This document shows positions 1 through 7,819 of a DNA stretch of 29,727 nucleotides, in pieces. Position numbers and translations under genes: made by a program. The stretch spans positions 1 to 29,727 of the forward strand of contig JAEYHP010000003.1 of assembly GCA_023409435.1 (NCBI GenBank), written 5' to 3'. Position 1 is the stretch's first letter. Every line of letters begins with the position of its first letter. Source of the DNA: Bacillota bacterium (GTDB lineage: Bacteria; Bacillota; Clostridia; Christensenellales; CAG-138). The notes under the pieces were generated by a model. The model saw only the letters and a list, made by a program, of their open reading frames with translations, searched no databases and was not told the DNA's origin.

Positions 1-103
1 TACCGGCGCCTGTCTCGCCGGTAAGCACATGAAAGCCTGTTGAAAAGGAAAGCTCCAATCGTTCGATCAGAGCGATGTTTTTGATGTGCAGGGTTTGCAG
101 CAT
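1..103 (-). CDS. recN: DNA repair protein RecN, N-terminal fragment
   Basis: This is the first 34 codons of RecN, an SMC-like ATPase that binds DNA ends and takes part in double-strand break repair in the cytoplasm. The visible residues begin MLQTLHIKNIALIERLEL and continue to the Walker A core GETGAG, the normal RecN amino terminus. The gene runs off the left edge of the window, so the rest of the ATPase and the coiled coil cannot be seen. It lies 35 nt downstream of argR on the same strand, the usual argR-recN order in Firmicutes, and is probably co-transcribed from the nadK promoter. The identification rests on the amino terminus plus gene order and is firm. Confidence 0.9.
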   Translation of the reverse strand, partial: MLQTLHIKNIALIERLELSFSTGFHVLTGETGAG

Positions 104-138
104 GTGACCCTCAATGCCTGTCTTAAAGTTCCGTTGCG

Positions 139-588
139 CTATTTGAGCATCGTCTGGAACCGCTTGATCATTTCAGGAACCACCTTGTTGTCCTTGATGG
201 CGATGAATATCGTGTTGTCCCCGGCGATGGTGCCTGCAATCTCACTCCACTTCATGGAGTCTACCGCTTCGGCGGCGGCGCTTGCGCTGCCTGTAATGGT
301 CTTGATCACAATCAGGTTTCCGGCGGATGTGATATTGACCACAGATTGCGAGAAGATACGAATAAACCGTTCCTGCAGGCCGGTTTCCGCCTTATCCACC
401 GTTGCATATTTATAGGTGCCGTTTTCGGAAAGCGCTTTTATCAGCCGCAGCTCCTTGATGTCGCGGGAAACAGTTGCCTGCGTAACGACATAATTATGCC
501 GCCTTAGGTGTTCGGCAAGCTCGTCCTGCGTTTCAATATCGTATTGCTCGATTAATTCCAAAATCATTGCGTGTCTGGCTGCTTTCAT
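139..588 (-). CDS. argR: Arginine repressor ArgR/AhrC
   Basis: This 149-residue protein has the usual ArgR length. ArgR is a hexameric, arginine-dependent regulator that represses arginine biosynthesis and activates catabolism. Residues 1-70 form the winged helix, with the recognition segment QATVSRDIKELRLIK. The carboxyl-terminal half carries GTIAGDNTIFIAI, the oligomerisation and arginine-binding motif of the family, including the aspartate expected to contact arginine. The start is the ATG at 588, preceded by a G-rich site (GGGGGT) about 8 nt upstream. It sits between nadK and recN, as in many Firmicutes. Nothing looks abnormal. Confidence 0.95.
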   Translation of the reverse strand: MKAARHAMILELIEQYDIETQDELAEHLRRHNYVVTQATVSRDIKELRLIKALSENGTYKYATVDKAETGLQERFIRIFSQSVVNITSAGNLIVIKTITGSASAAAEAVDSMKWSEIAGTIAGDNTIFIAIKDNKVVPEMIKRFQTMLK

Positions 589-635
589 TCTTATACCCCC
601 GCATTAAGCCGCGCCGAAAAAGCACTTCGGCACGA

Positions 636-1436
636 TCAACTTAGTTTTTGTTTGATTAGGCTATATAAATTATGCGCTCCCACACGCAAAAACTTGGCCT
701 GATGATCCGATTTCGTCACAAGAATCTGATCGTCCATGTTCACGTCCATTGTTCTTTGCCCATCCGCATACAATATCCCGTTGCTTTTCATGCGCAGTTC
801 AATCTGAGCCTGCGGCGAAGTGACAATGGGCCTTACCAGCAGGGAATGCGGGCAAACGGGGACGAGGATACATGCGTCCAGCCCGGGCGCAATAATCGGA
901 CCGCCTACGGATATCGAATATCCGGTGGAACCGGTCGGCGTGCTTACGATCATGCCGTCGCAGAAGACGGTTCCCGCATCTTCGCCGTCAATGTGCATAC
1001 TGATATGCGCCACGCCGGAAAACACCGGCTTATAAAGCACTACGTCGTTGAGACAATCGCAAACCTTTGTGCCGTTTACGCTGCAGGCGACCATCATACG
1101 GCGCTCTATAGAGAGCGAGCCTTCGCGGTAACGGGATAACACCGCACCGAACTCGTGGGGCTGTATCTCGCTCAAAAAACCGACACGGCCAAGGTTTACG
1201 CCTAAGATAGGCAGATCATTCGCAACCGCAATGGGAACGGCCTTTAATATGGTGCCGTCTCCGCCAAACGCGGCAATGAACAGTGCATTCTCAAATATGG
1301 AAGGAGGCTGTGTAACAAACGGATCAATCTCTACACAGGAAAAACCTTGTTCCCGCGCAATGCGCATCGCTTCATTACGAACCGATATGGCATTTGCTTT
1401 ATCGGTATTTGTAACAAATACGATTTTATGCTCCAC
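636..1436 (-). CDS. nadK: NAD kinase
   Basis: This 266-residue protein phosphorylates NAD to NADP using ATP or polyphosphate. The family signatures are visible: FGGDGTILK at residues 57-65 (the GGDGT phosphate-binding motif), LNDVVLYKP near residue 130, and TPTGSTGYSISVGGPI, the conserved glycine-rich segment of the NAD site. Translation appears to start at GTG (1436), with GTGAGG a few bases upstream. It follows tlyA with a 132-nt gap holding a good sigma-A promoter, so nadK-argR-recN can be transcribed independently. Length and motifs are those of a normal, active enzyme. Confidence 0.95.
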   Translation of the reverse strand: MEHKIVFVTNTDKANAISVRNEAMRIAREQGFSCVEIDPFVTQPPSIFENALFIAAFGGDGTILKAVPIAVANDLPILGVNLGRVGFLSEIQPHEFGAVLSRYREGSLSIERRMMVACSVNGTKVCDCLNDVVLYKPVFSGVAHISMHIDGEDAGTVFCDGMIVSTPTGSTGYSISVGGPIIAPGLDACILVPVCPHSLLVRPIVTSPQAQIELRMKSNGILYADGQRTMDVNMDDQILVTKSDHQAKFLRVGAHNLYSLIKQKLS

Positions 1437-1491
1437 GGATGCCTCACTTTTCTTACATAAATCTCAGTTATCTGACACTGGCTCTTTCTGT

Positions 1492-1521
1492 ATTATAGCC
1501 GCATAACTCTGTATATTTCAA
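1492..1521 (-). promoter_or_regulatory. Sigma-A-type promoter for nadK-argR-recN
   Basis: On the minus strand, TTGAAA (1516-1521) is followed by an 18-nt spacer and a perfect TATAAT (1492-1497). It lies in the 132-nt gap between tlyA and nadK, about 56 nt upstream of the nadK GTG. It is the only strong promoter-like signal I see in that gap. Confidence 0.65.
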
Positions 1522-1568
1522 GTAGAATGTGCCCTTTTTCAATTTATTTTGGGATGGATTTCCATATA

Positions 1569-2375
1569 TCAATGAACAAGGGACGCATGGGCGAGCGTCA
1601 CGGTCTCATTCACAAGTTCCGGCAGGGAAGATGGCAGGGCGGCCGACGCAGAATCCTTCCTGAACAGGGAAAGAAACTCAATATTTCCCTTTGGCCCGGT
1701 GACAGGGGAAAAGGAAAGGCCGCAAAGGGAAAATCCAAAACCCGCCGCTTGCTCAATGACGCGCAGGCATACGTCCCGGTGAACGGCGACGTCCCGCACC
1801 ACGCCATGTTTGCCGACTTCGGCGCGCCCCGCCTCGAACTGCGGCTTGATGAGGGCGACCACGTACGCCCCATCCGTGAGGCAGAAATAGAGCGGCTCCA
1901 ATATCAGCCGCAGGGAAATAAACGAAACGTCGATACTTGCAAACGCGGGCGGCGGGTTGAACCAGCCTGGCTCCATATTGCGCGCGTTCGTGCGCTCCAT
2001 TACCACAACGCGGGGATCGCATCTTAGCTTCCAATCCAATTGCCCATAGCCGACGTCCAGCGCATATACCTTCTGTGCGCCATGCTGGAGCATGCAATCT
2101 GTAAACCCGCCGGTGGAGGCGCCGATATCGGCTGCGATAAGCCCGTTTAAATCCAACTCGAATACGGATACGGCCTTATCAAGCTTCAATCCGCCCCGGC
2201 TGACGAAGGGGATGGGGTCTTCCGCGATGGTGATCGCTGCGCCTTCTTTGACTTCCATGCCCGGCTTTTGGGCCAATTTCCCATCCACCGAGACCTTTCC
2301 CGCCATGATGAGGGAATGCGCCTTTTCGCGGCTTTGCGTGAGCCCCTGCTCAAACATTCTGCTGTCCAGTCTCAT
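1569..2375 (-). CDS. tlyA: TlyA-family rRNA 2'-O-methyltransferase
   Basis: This 268-residue protein matches the TlyA/HlyA family, which methylates cytidine 2'-O positions in 16S and 23S rRNA using SAM. Residues 1-60 are an S4 RNA-binding domain (MRLDSRMFEQGL...SREKAHSLIMAGKVSVDG). The rest is an FtsJ-like fold with the SAM motif DIGASTGGFTD near residues 82-92, then ALDVGYGQLDWKLR and ASIDVSFISL. The gene is first in the visible minus-strand cluster tlyA-nadK-argR-recN, an arrangement common in Firmicutes. The next gene upstream is divergent. Some members were once called haemolysins; the methyltransferase role is the better-supported one. Confidence 0.92.
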   Translation of the reverse strand: MRLDSRMFEQGLTQSREKAHSLIMAGKVSVDGKLAQKPGMEVKEGAAITIAEDPIPFVSRGGLKLDKAVSVFELDLNGLIAADIGASTGGFTDCMLQHGAQKVYALDVGYGQLDWKLRCDPRVVVMERTNARNMEPGWFNPPPAFASIDVSFISLRLILEPLYFCLTDGAYVVALIKPQFEAGRAEVGKHGVVRDVAVHRDVCLRVIEQAAGFGFSLCGLSFSPVTGPKGNIEFLSLFRKDSASAALPSSLPELVNETVTLAHASLVH

Positions 2376-2577
2376 TGCGATGCCGTTCCCATTCCTTATC
2401 GGTATTTTACAACCGAAATTGATTGCCGAATGACAATTTTATCACGTTTTTTATTTCCTTTCAAGGTGAAGAAACGGTGCAAAACGGTGCGGAAGGCCGG
2501 GATCTGGGCTATTCTGGGCTATTATCTGTACAAGCAGCATATACCTTTTGAATGAAGGGCGGTGTGGGGCTTTGGAA

Positions 2578-3186
2578 ATGATGTTTCTTGCGCTGCGTGC
2601 AAAGCTGATCTCTTATGGTAAGGAGAACTTTGGCGCGCTGTGCGTGTTCCTGTTCCTGTTTGTTGCGGGGAATGCCGCGGGCATACGCATCGTACAGGGA
2701 GCGGATCAGGAGCAGGTTGCCGCCATGCTTTTGGGCCTGCCCGAACTTCTGCGCGAAGGCGGCGTGCCCTGGCTTGCCTTTTTTGCGATGTCCCTGTTTA
2801 CCAACGTGCTGTTTGCGGGGCTAATTTATCTTTCCGGGCTGTGGGTATTTACCTGCGTTCTCCTGATACCGGGCATATTGCTTCGCTCAATCTATCTTGG
2901 CGCGGCGATGGGAACGGCTATCGCCGCCTGGCCGGACGCCGTATCCATTTGGCTGCTTGTGATGCTTCAGTTTGAATCGGCCACGCTGGTGCCGCCTTTT
3001 GCAAAAATGAGCGTGCTTGCGCAAAACCAGATGACCGGCGCATTCAAGACCAAGCTTAAATTTGATGGCAAGGCGGAAGATATCGGAGCCTATACAAATA
3101 AATTCTTGATCACGTGCCTGCAGCTTTTGCCGTCCATCGCGATCCAGACGTTCATTACGCCGGTGGTGTTTTCTTTGCTGCATTGA
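2578..3186 (+). CDS. SpoIIM-like polytopic membrane protein
   Basis: This membrane protein of about 202 residues has a hydrophobic segment near residues 20-40, two or three adjacent segments around residues 70-140 (including LFAGLIYLSGLWVFTCVLLIPGI) and a terminal one. The layout resembles stage II sporulation protein M (DUF95), which works with SpoIID and SpoIIP in engulfment of the forespore. The position just upstream of deoB supports this, because spoIIM lies near the phosphopentomutase gene in Bacillus subtilis. An in-frame TTG occurs at 2548, but the ATG pair at 2578/2581 with a G-rich site before it looks more likely. Sequence resemblance to SpoIIM is moderate, so the function is inferred. 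Confidence 0.55.
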   Translation: MMFLALRAKLISYGKENFGALCVFLFLFVAGNAAGIRIVQGADQEQVAAMLLGLPELLREGGVPWLAFFAMSLFTNVLFAGLIYLSGLWVFTCVLLIPGILLRSIYLGAAMGTAIAAWPDAVSIWLLVMLQFESATLVPPFAKMSVLAQNQMTGAFKTKLKFDGKAEDIGAYTNKFLITCLQLLPSIAIQTFITPVVFSLLH

Positions 3187-3208
3187 CCTGCCTCCCGCAA
3201 TGCCGGAA

Positions 3209-3237
3209 TTGACCAGCGGAGTCCCCGATGGTACAAT
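3209..3237 (+). promoter_or_regulatory. Sigma-A-type promoter for deoB
   Basis: TTGACC (3209-3214), a 17-nt spacer and TACAAT (3232-3237) lie 57 nt upstream of the deoB ATG. Both hexamers match consensus at five of six positions and the spacing is ideal. Confidence 0.7.
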
Positions 3238-3293
3238 TTCCATGAAAAAGGGTATTGTAACGGTAGAATAGCAGGGAAGGCGGGTTACTTTAT

Positions 3294-4466
3294 ATGAAAA
3301 AACGTGTGATCATAATTGTTTTAGACAGCGTGGGAATAGGCGAACTCCCGGATGCGGACCGTTTTGGAGACGTAGGCGCGCATACGCTGGGTAATATTTT
3401 GAAGGTAAGGGGGAGGCTGGAGCTTCCCAATTTGTACCGTCTGGGGCTTTCCCACATCGCGGAAAGCAAGCTTCCGAAGCTGGATGAGAAAGCCCGGGGC
3501 GCGTTTGGGCGGGCGGCTGAACAGACTGCAGCCAAAGATACCACCAGCGGCCACTGGGAGATCGCGGGGCTTCCCATGGAGGTTCCCTTCCGCACCTATC
3601 CCAACGGGTTTCCGGAGGATCTGATTGCGGAATTTGAACGGCGTATCGGCCGCAAAACGCTCTGCAACCGCCCCGCTTCCGGTACGGCCATCATTGCGGA
3701 GCTGGGGGATGAGCATGTGAAAACAGGCAGCCCCATCGTGTATACGTCCGCGGACAGCGTATTCCAGATCGCCGCCCATGAGGACGTGATTCCCCTTGCG
3801 GAGCAATACCGCATTTGTGAAATCGCGCGCGAAATGCTCGTGGGGGACAATCTTGTAGGCCGCGTTATCGCAAGGCCGTTTTCCGGCGTGAGCGGCGCGT
3901 ATAAGCGCACCGAAAACCGGAAGGACTACGCCGTTTCCCCGCCGGGGGACACCATACTCGACGCGCTTACGGCAAAGGGGCTAACCACCGTGGGCATCGG
4001 CAAAATCGAGGATATTTTCTACCACCGCGGCATTTCCATATCCGACCATACGCACACAAACCCCGAAGGCATCGAGGCGACGCTTCGGATGATAAAAGAG
4101 GATACTGGAGATTTTGTGTTCTCCAACTTGGTGGATTTTGACATGCTCTATGGTCATCGCAATGACGTGGAAGGCTATGCGTCAGGGCTGGAGTATTTCG
4201 ACAGCAAACTGCCCGAGCTTTGCGCCGCGCTCAAAGACGGCGATATCCTGCTTATCACGGCAGACCACGGCTGCGATCCGACATTTCCCGGCACCGACCA
4301 CACCCGCGAATACATCCCCATCGTGATCACCGGCGCGCCCGTGAAAGCGGGCGTGGATATCGGCACGCGCACAAGCTTTTCCGATATCGGGGCGACGGTT
4401 TACGAATATTTGACCGGCGGGGTTTGGGCCGCGGGGAAATCGTTCTTAAACCTGATTCTCAAATAA
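3294..4466 (+). CDS. deoB: Phosphopentomutase
   Basis: This 390-residue enzyme interconverts ribose or deoxyribose 1- and 5-phosphates in nucleoside salvage. It belongs to the alkaline-phosphatase superfamily. The first metal aspartate is in VIIIVLDSVGIGELPDA (residues 4-20), the phospho-acceptor threonine is in KDTTSGHWEIAG, and the late metal ligands are in ITADHGCDPTFPGTDHTREY. Length is typical. It has its own promoter upstream and a strong terminator downstream, so it is probably monocistronic; no purine nucleoside phosphorylase gene follows. The ATG at 3294 is used, with a weak AAGGCGG site about 13 nt before it. Confidence 0.96.
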   Translation: MKKRVIIIVLDSVGIGELPDADRFGDVGAHTLGNILKVRGRLELPNLYRLGLSHIAESKLPKLDEKARGAFGRAAEQTAAKDTTSGHWEIAGLPMEVPFRTYPNGFPEDLIAEFERRIGRKTLCNRPASGTAIIAELGDEHVKTGSPIVYTSADSVFQIAAHEDVIPLAEQYRICEIAREMLVGDNLVGRVIARPFSGVSGAYKRTENRKDYAVSPPGDTILDALTAKGLTTVGIGKIEDIFYHRGISISDHTHTNPEGIEATLRMIKEDTGDFVFSNLVDFDMLYGHRNDVEGYASGLEYFDSKLPELCAALKDGDILLITADHGCDPTFPGTDHTREYIPIVITGAPVKAGVDIGTRTSFSDIGATVYEYLTGGVWAAGKSFLNLILK

Positions 4467-4500
4467 ACGATAAAAAGAGTGGAATAAGCCAGGTGTTGTA

Positions 4501-4532
4501 ACGGCCGGTTGCTTGTGCAACCGGCCGTTTTC
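4501..4532 (+). terminator. Intrinsic terminator after deoB
   Basis: A perfect 12-bp stem, ACGGCCGGTTGC with its complement, closes a TTGT loop (4513-4516) and ends in TTTT. It lies 34 nt past the deoB stop. Confidence 0.9.
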
Positions 4533-4626
4533 TGCATGCGTTTTCACATAGGACCGGATAAAATACTCAGAATTCCTTTACACTAAAGCTGGTGTCTTCC
4601 GCCAGGAAGGCATTCGGGAGATGTTG

Positions 4627-5112
4627 ATGAAAAAGCTGATGCGCGCGTTATTATATCTGACATTTGCATGCTATTGTATTGTAGTCGTCTACTTGCTGTT
4701 TTTAAACAGAGAGTACCGCTTTGCGCACAGCAGCATGACGCTGGGGGAATATGTAGAAACTGCAGTCAATCTGATCCCTTTTCGGACCATTGCGGAGCTG
4801 GTCACAAGGACCGCGCAGCGCACCATCAGCCCGGATATCGTATTTGATAACGCCATAGGCAATTTGCTGCTGTTTTTTCCAATGGGCATTTATCTGCCCA
4901 CCGTAAGGCGGGGTACAAGGAAGATCGGAAAATTCTTAAAGAAAATGCTGCTCATCGTTTTTGTGGTGGAAGCGCTGCAGCTTTTGTTCCGCGTGGGCAG
5001 CTTTGATGTGGACGATATTCTTCTTAATGTAGCGGGCGCCGCGGCGGGATACGGCATATGGAAAACAAGCGCCGTACAGCGGGTGCTTCGGGTCATGCAG
5101 TGGTTGAGATAA
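4627..5112 (+). CDS. VanZ-like family membrane protein
   Basis: This protein of about 161 residues has an amino-terminal membrane segment (LLYLTFACYCIVVVYLLFL), then VNLIPFRTI, then DNAIGNLLLFFPMGIYLP and a FRVGSFDVDDILLNVAGAAAGYGIW segment. The NLIPF, N-x-x-GN-x-x-FxPxG and FDVDDxxLN-x-xG elements define the VanZ-like domain. VanZ itself confers low-level teicoplanin resistance; most homologues are chromosomal and uncharacterised. Two in-frame ATGs exist; the one at 4627 has GGGAG 6 nt upstream, while 4621 abuts it, so 4627 is preferred. The gene ends only 6 nt from the convergent birA stop. Confidence 0.85.
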   Translation: MKKLMRALLYLTFACYCIVVVYLLFLNREYRFAHSSMTLGEYVETAVNLIPFRTIAELVTRTAQRTISPDIVFDNAIGNLLLFFPMGIYLPTVRRGTRKIGKFLKKMLLIVFVVEALQLLFRVGSFDVDDILLNVAGAAAGYGIWKTSAVQRVLRVMQWLR

Positions 5113-5118
5113 AAAGGA

Positions 5119-6093
5119 TTATTGAATAGGCTTTTTGAGCGTAACGTCGCCTGCGGAAAGCGCGTGCAGCTTGCCGTCCGCCGTCCGCAGCAAAAGCCTG
5201 CCCACGCCGTCTATCCCTTCCACAACGCCGCCCAGCGTTTCACGGATGCCCGCAACGGAAACGCTTTGGCCTACGGTGCCGCAGCAGCGCGTATATTCGC
5301 CGAGCAGAACGTCATAAGCGTCCTCATTCTCACAGGCGTCATACAGCGGCTCCAGGAGATTAAGCAGCATGGCGAGCACCCGGTTGCGGTCCAATGTCTT
5401 TGCTACGCTTAAAGAGAGCGAAGTCGCCGTTTTCTCAATTTCCGGAGGAAACACATCGGTATTCACATTGAGGCCCAACCCTACGATGACGGATTTGAGC
5501 GTATCCATATCGCCATCCATTTCCAGCAGGATGCCGCAGATCTTTTTGCCGTCTATTAAAACGTCGTTGGGCCACTTGATGGACGGGGAAGCGCCTAGTT
5601 CAAAAGCGAGCTGGTATACGCCCAGGGCGCTTGCAAGCGTATAGCGCGGCGCGTGCTGCGCTTCCAATCTGGGGCGGAGCACCATGCTCATGCAGATATC
5701 CTTGCCTTTTAGGTTCGTCCAGCCTCGGCCAAGGCGGCCGCGCCCGGCCGTCTGCTCCTCCGCCAATACCACCGCCCCGTGCGGGCAACCCTCTGCAGCC
5801 CTCTGGCGGGCAAGCTGGTTGGTGGAGGGAACGCTATTAAGATGCGTAATCTCCCGGCCCAGCCACTTGGTTTGCAGAATAGGCTCAATAAACGCCGGAT
5901 GCAGCATGTTCGCTGTTCCTACTATCCTATAGCCGCGGTTGGTGACCGCTTCTACCACAATTCCCTCGCGCTGCAGGGCCTGTATGTGCTTCCATACCGC
6001 CGTGCGGGAAACGCCAAGCTGTTCGCTGATACGCGCACCGGAAACGTACCCTTCCGGGTTCTCCTGCAGCATTTTAAGAATTGCGTTTCGCAT
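5119..6093 (-). CDS. birA: Bifunctional biotin-[acetyl-CoA-carboxylase] ligase / biotin repressor
   Basis: This 324-residue protein attaches biotin to carboxylase carrier proteins through biotinyl-AMP. Residues 1-60 form a DNA-binding winged helix (ISEQLGVSRTAVWKHIQAL), so it probably also represses biotin genes. The ligase domain shows VPSTNQLARQ, the biotinyl-AMP loop AGRGRLGRGW and SIKWPNDVLIDGKKICGIL, then a short SH3-like carboxyl-terminal domain (VEGIDGVGRLLLRTADGKLHALSAGDVTLK). The ATG at 6093 has AGGAGG 4 nt upstream, and that site overlaps the recX stop codon region, suggesting translational coupling to recX. All expected catalytic motifs are intact. Confidence 0.95.
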   Translation of the reverse strand: MRNAILKMLQENPEGYVSGARISEQLGVSRTAVWKHIQALQREGIVVEAVTNRGYRIVGTANMLHPAFIEPILQTKWLGREITHLNSVPSTNQLARQRAAEGCPHGAVVLAEEQTAGRGRLGRGWTNLKGKDICMSMVLRPRLEAQHAPRYTLASALGVYQLAFELGASPSIKWPNDVLIDGKKICGILLEMDGDMDTLKSVIVGLGLNVNTDVFPPEIEKTATSLSLSVAKTLDRNRVLAMLLNLLEPLYDACENEDAYDVLLGEYTRCCGTVGQSVSVAGIRETLGGVVEGIDGVGRLLLRTADGKLHALSAGDVTLKKPIQ

Positions 6094-6101
6094 ATGTCCT
6101 C

Positions 6102-6596
6102 CTATATGGGTTCCTGCGTGGCCTGTTCTACCGCGCGGCGGGAATCGTCATAGGCAAATCCGCGCCCAACCAAACGCTGCATCAGGCGTTCTTTGCGTTC
6201 TTCCGGCTCATACCGCGAAAGCTGGCGCGCGTACTTTTCTGCGATGAGCAGCGCATTTTCATATTCCACCGCGTCGTCTATTACGGCGAGCGCCTCGGAT
6301 ATGACGGAGAGCGGGATTTCATGCTGCAACAGCTGCTCTTTGAGCTTGTTGCGGCTTACGGACTTTGCAGAGAGCCGCGTGCGGATGAATTCCTTTGCAT
6401 AGGCGGCGTCATCCAAATACTTAAGCTCCAGCAGACGGTCTACGACCTGCTGCACCTCGATCTCCCCAAAATAGTTGTCATCCAGGTGCCGCTCCACTTC
6501 CCGCACCGTGCGCGCCTTTATGGCAAGAAATTTCAGCGCCGTATCCATGGGGGTGCCTTCTTTTTTCGGCGCCCGTTTTGCCGGAATCCTCTTCAT
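6102..6596 (-). CDS. recX: Regulatory protein RecX
   Basis: This 164-residue, highly charged helical protein matches RecX, which binds RecA filaments and limits their ATPase and recombinase activity. The three-helix repeats can be seen: ALKFLAIKARTVREVERHL (residues 20-38), VVDRLLELKYLDDAAYAKEFIRTR (residues 51-74) and the closing LMQRLVGRGFAYDDSRRAV. These are hallmark RecX elements. An internal ATG at residue 17, also with an upstream AAGAAGG, is an alternative start. It lies between the zinc-ribbon gene and birA, and its stop lies in the birA ribosome site. No recA gene is in the window. Confidence 0.88.
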   Translation of the reverse strand: MKRIPAKRAPKKEGTPMDTALKFLAIKARTVREVERHLDDNYFGEIEVQQVVDRLLELKYLDDAAYAKEFIRTRLSAKSVSRNKLKEQLLQHEIPLSVISEALAVIDDAVEYENALLIAEKYARQLSRYEPEERKERLMQRLVGRGFAYDDSRRAVEQATQEPI

Positions 6597-6617
6597 ATGC
6601 TCTTCTGCCCTTTTTCT

Positions 6618-6827
6618 TTATTGATCCTGTTTATAATGTTCTTCGAGTTCTCGCAATCTTGCGCGCAACTGCGCCTGCATGGATAACTCATTTGCTTCCA
6701 CCGGAGCCTGCTCCGTGCCCATACATGCTGTACAGGAGGCCCCGCAGGCGGGGCAGACACATCCGCTGAAAAGCCCTCTTTCCTGTTGTATCATATAGCT
6801 GCCGCAATCCGGGCACCCGCAACGCAT
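6618..6827 (-). CDS. Small zinc-ribbon protein, unknown function
   Basis: This 69-residue protein is supported by AAAGGAG 7 nt before the ATG at 6827. An upstream in-frame extension has no ribosome site. The first 40 residues hold paired cysteines, CGCPDCG near the start and CVCPACGASCTAC later, consistent with one or two treble-clef or ribbon zinc sites. The remaining residues form a charged helix (MQAQLRARLRELEEHYKQDQ). It is first in a minus-strand set with recX and birA (21-nt gap to recX). I do not recognise a named family, and the function is unknown. A role in RNA or protein binding is possible but is only inferred from the fold type. Confidence 0.65.
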   Translation of the reverse strand: MRCGCPDCGSYMIQQERGLFSGCVCPACGASCTACMGTEQAPVEANELSMQAQLRARLRELEEHYKQDQ

Positions 6828-6854
6828 GGCATTCTCCTTTACCGATTTGTTATA

Positions 6855-6863
6855 AGTATAGCA
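6855..6863 (-). promoter_or_regulatory. Possible extended -10 promoter for zinc-ribbon-recX-birA
   Basis: On the minus strand TGC precedes TATACT (6855-6860), an extended -10 arrangement, 28 nt upstream of the zinc-ribbon ATG. No good -35 is seen at the right distance, so the call is tentative. Confidence 0.4.
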
Positions 6864-6931
6864 TGTACACAATTTGTTTTCATGCTTTCCTTCAGGTTTT
6901 AGAGGTTTTTGCCGCAAAAACTTGTGTGCTG

Positions 6932-6940
6932 TGGTATACT
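6932..6940 (+). promoter_or_regulatory. Possible extended -10 promoter for the peptidoglycan-binding gene
   Basis: TGG followed by TATACT (6935-6940) lies 33 nt before the ATG at 6974. The nearest -35-like TTGCCG is 20 nt away, which is too far for a standard promoter, so this would rely on the extended -10. Confidence 0.4.
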
Positions 6941-6973
6941 GTTGAAAGGCCCGGTTACTTTAGGAGGTTCCGC

Positions 6974-7759
6974 ATGAAACGCATACTCTTGCCCGTACTT
7001 TTCCTCTCCGCGCTGCTGTTTGGCTCGCAGGCGGAGGCCGCAACGCCCCCTCCCTCGACGGGCACGGAGTTAATCGTATACGAGGATACGGGGGAAGTCG
7101 TTGCCATGATCCAGACGCGCTTGCGCGAACTGGGCTATTTTCACTTTAAGGCCACGGGCAGTTTTTTGAGCATGACGCGCAACTCGGTGATAGACTTTCA
7201 GAAAAACCAGGTTTCTGAGGACGGCAATCCCATCATAGCGGACGGTACGGTAGGCGAGCAAAGCATGGCGCTGCTCTTTTCCCAAAGAGCGACCCGCGCG
7301 GCAATTCCGCAGGAAGTGCATATCCCTATTGGGGAGCGCGCAAACGGCAGCCAAACGAAAACGGGGACGCTTGTGTCCTGGGAAGACGTCAAAGGGCAAT
7401 TATCGGCAGGCCAGACGTATACCCTGACCGATTTTAACACTGGCGCGACATTTGGCATGATCTATACGGGCGGTGAGCAGCACGCGGAAATGGAAGTTGC
7501 CACCGCAAACGACGCTACGATATATAAGGATACGTTCGGCGGGGACTATAATTTTTCCAAGCGCCCCATGCTCATTGCCATAAACGGAACGCAGGTGGCC
7601 TGCTCCTTACAGGGGCAGCCGCATGGAACGGATACCGTGGAACGCAACGATATGGTGGGGCACGCCTGCCTGTACTTTAACGGCAGCAAATCTCACGTGG
7701 GGCAGCTGCCGGATGTGGAGCACATCAACAACGTCTTTACTGCGTCGGGGAATACATAA
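6974..7759 (+). CDS. Secreted peptidoglycan-binding-domain protein
   Basis: This 261-residue protein starts at the ATG at 6974, which has AGGAGG 6 nt upstream; earlier in-frame codons lack a site. Residues 1-22 are a signal peptide (KRILLPVLFLSALLFGSQAEA). Residues 32-85 form a PG_binding_1 repeat (MIQTRLRELGYFHFKATGSF...DFQKNQ). The carboxyl-terminal region (residues 135-255) is a separate domain with DFNTGATFGMIYTGG, HAEMEV, GGDYNFSKRPMLIAINGTQVACSLQGQPHGTDT and GHACLYFNGSKSH. I recognise this arrangement from Clostridia wall proteins but know of no assigned activity. It acts outside the membrane at the cell wall. It is monocistronic and shares a terminator with the convergent phosphofructokinase gene. 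Confidence 0.8.
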   Translation: MKRILLPVLFLSALLFGSQAEAATPPPSTGTELIVYEDTGEVVAMIQTRLRELGYFHFKATGSFLSMTRNSVIDFQKNQVSEDGNPIIADGTVGEQSMALLFSQRATRAAIPQEVHIPIGERANGSQTKTGTLVSWEDVKGQLSAGQTYTLTDFNTGATFGMIYTGGEQHAEMEVATANDATIYKDTFGGDYNFSKRPMLIAINGTQVACSLQGQPHGTDTVERNDMVGHACLYFNGSKSHVGQLPDVEHINNVFTASGNT

Positions 7760-7776
7760 TAAAAAAGACGCATCAA

Positions 7777-7804
7777 AAAACCGGAGGATTTATCCTCCGG
7801 TTTT
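7777..7804. terminator. Bidirectional intrinsic terminator
   Basis: A 12-bp perfect stem (AAAACCGGAGGA and its complement) with a TTTA loop lies between two convergent genes ending at 7759 and 7820. The A-run on one flank and T-run on the other let it serve both strands. Confidence 0.9.
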
Positions 7805-7819
7805 GCTTAATAGCTAATT

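Noticed and set aside
1527..2027. 166-codon plus-strand frame
   Set aside because: It is antisense to tlyA, with basic low-complexity sequence and no family match.
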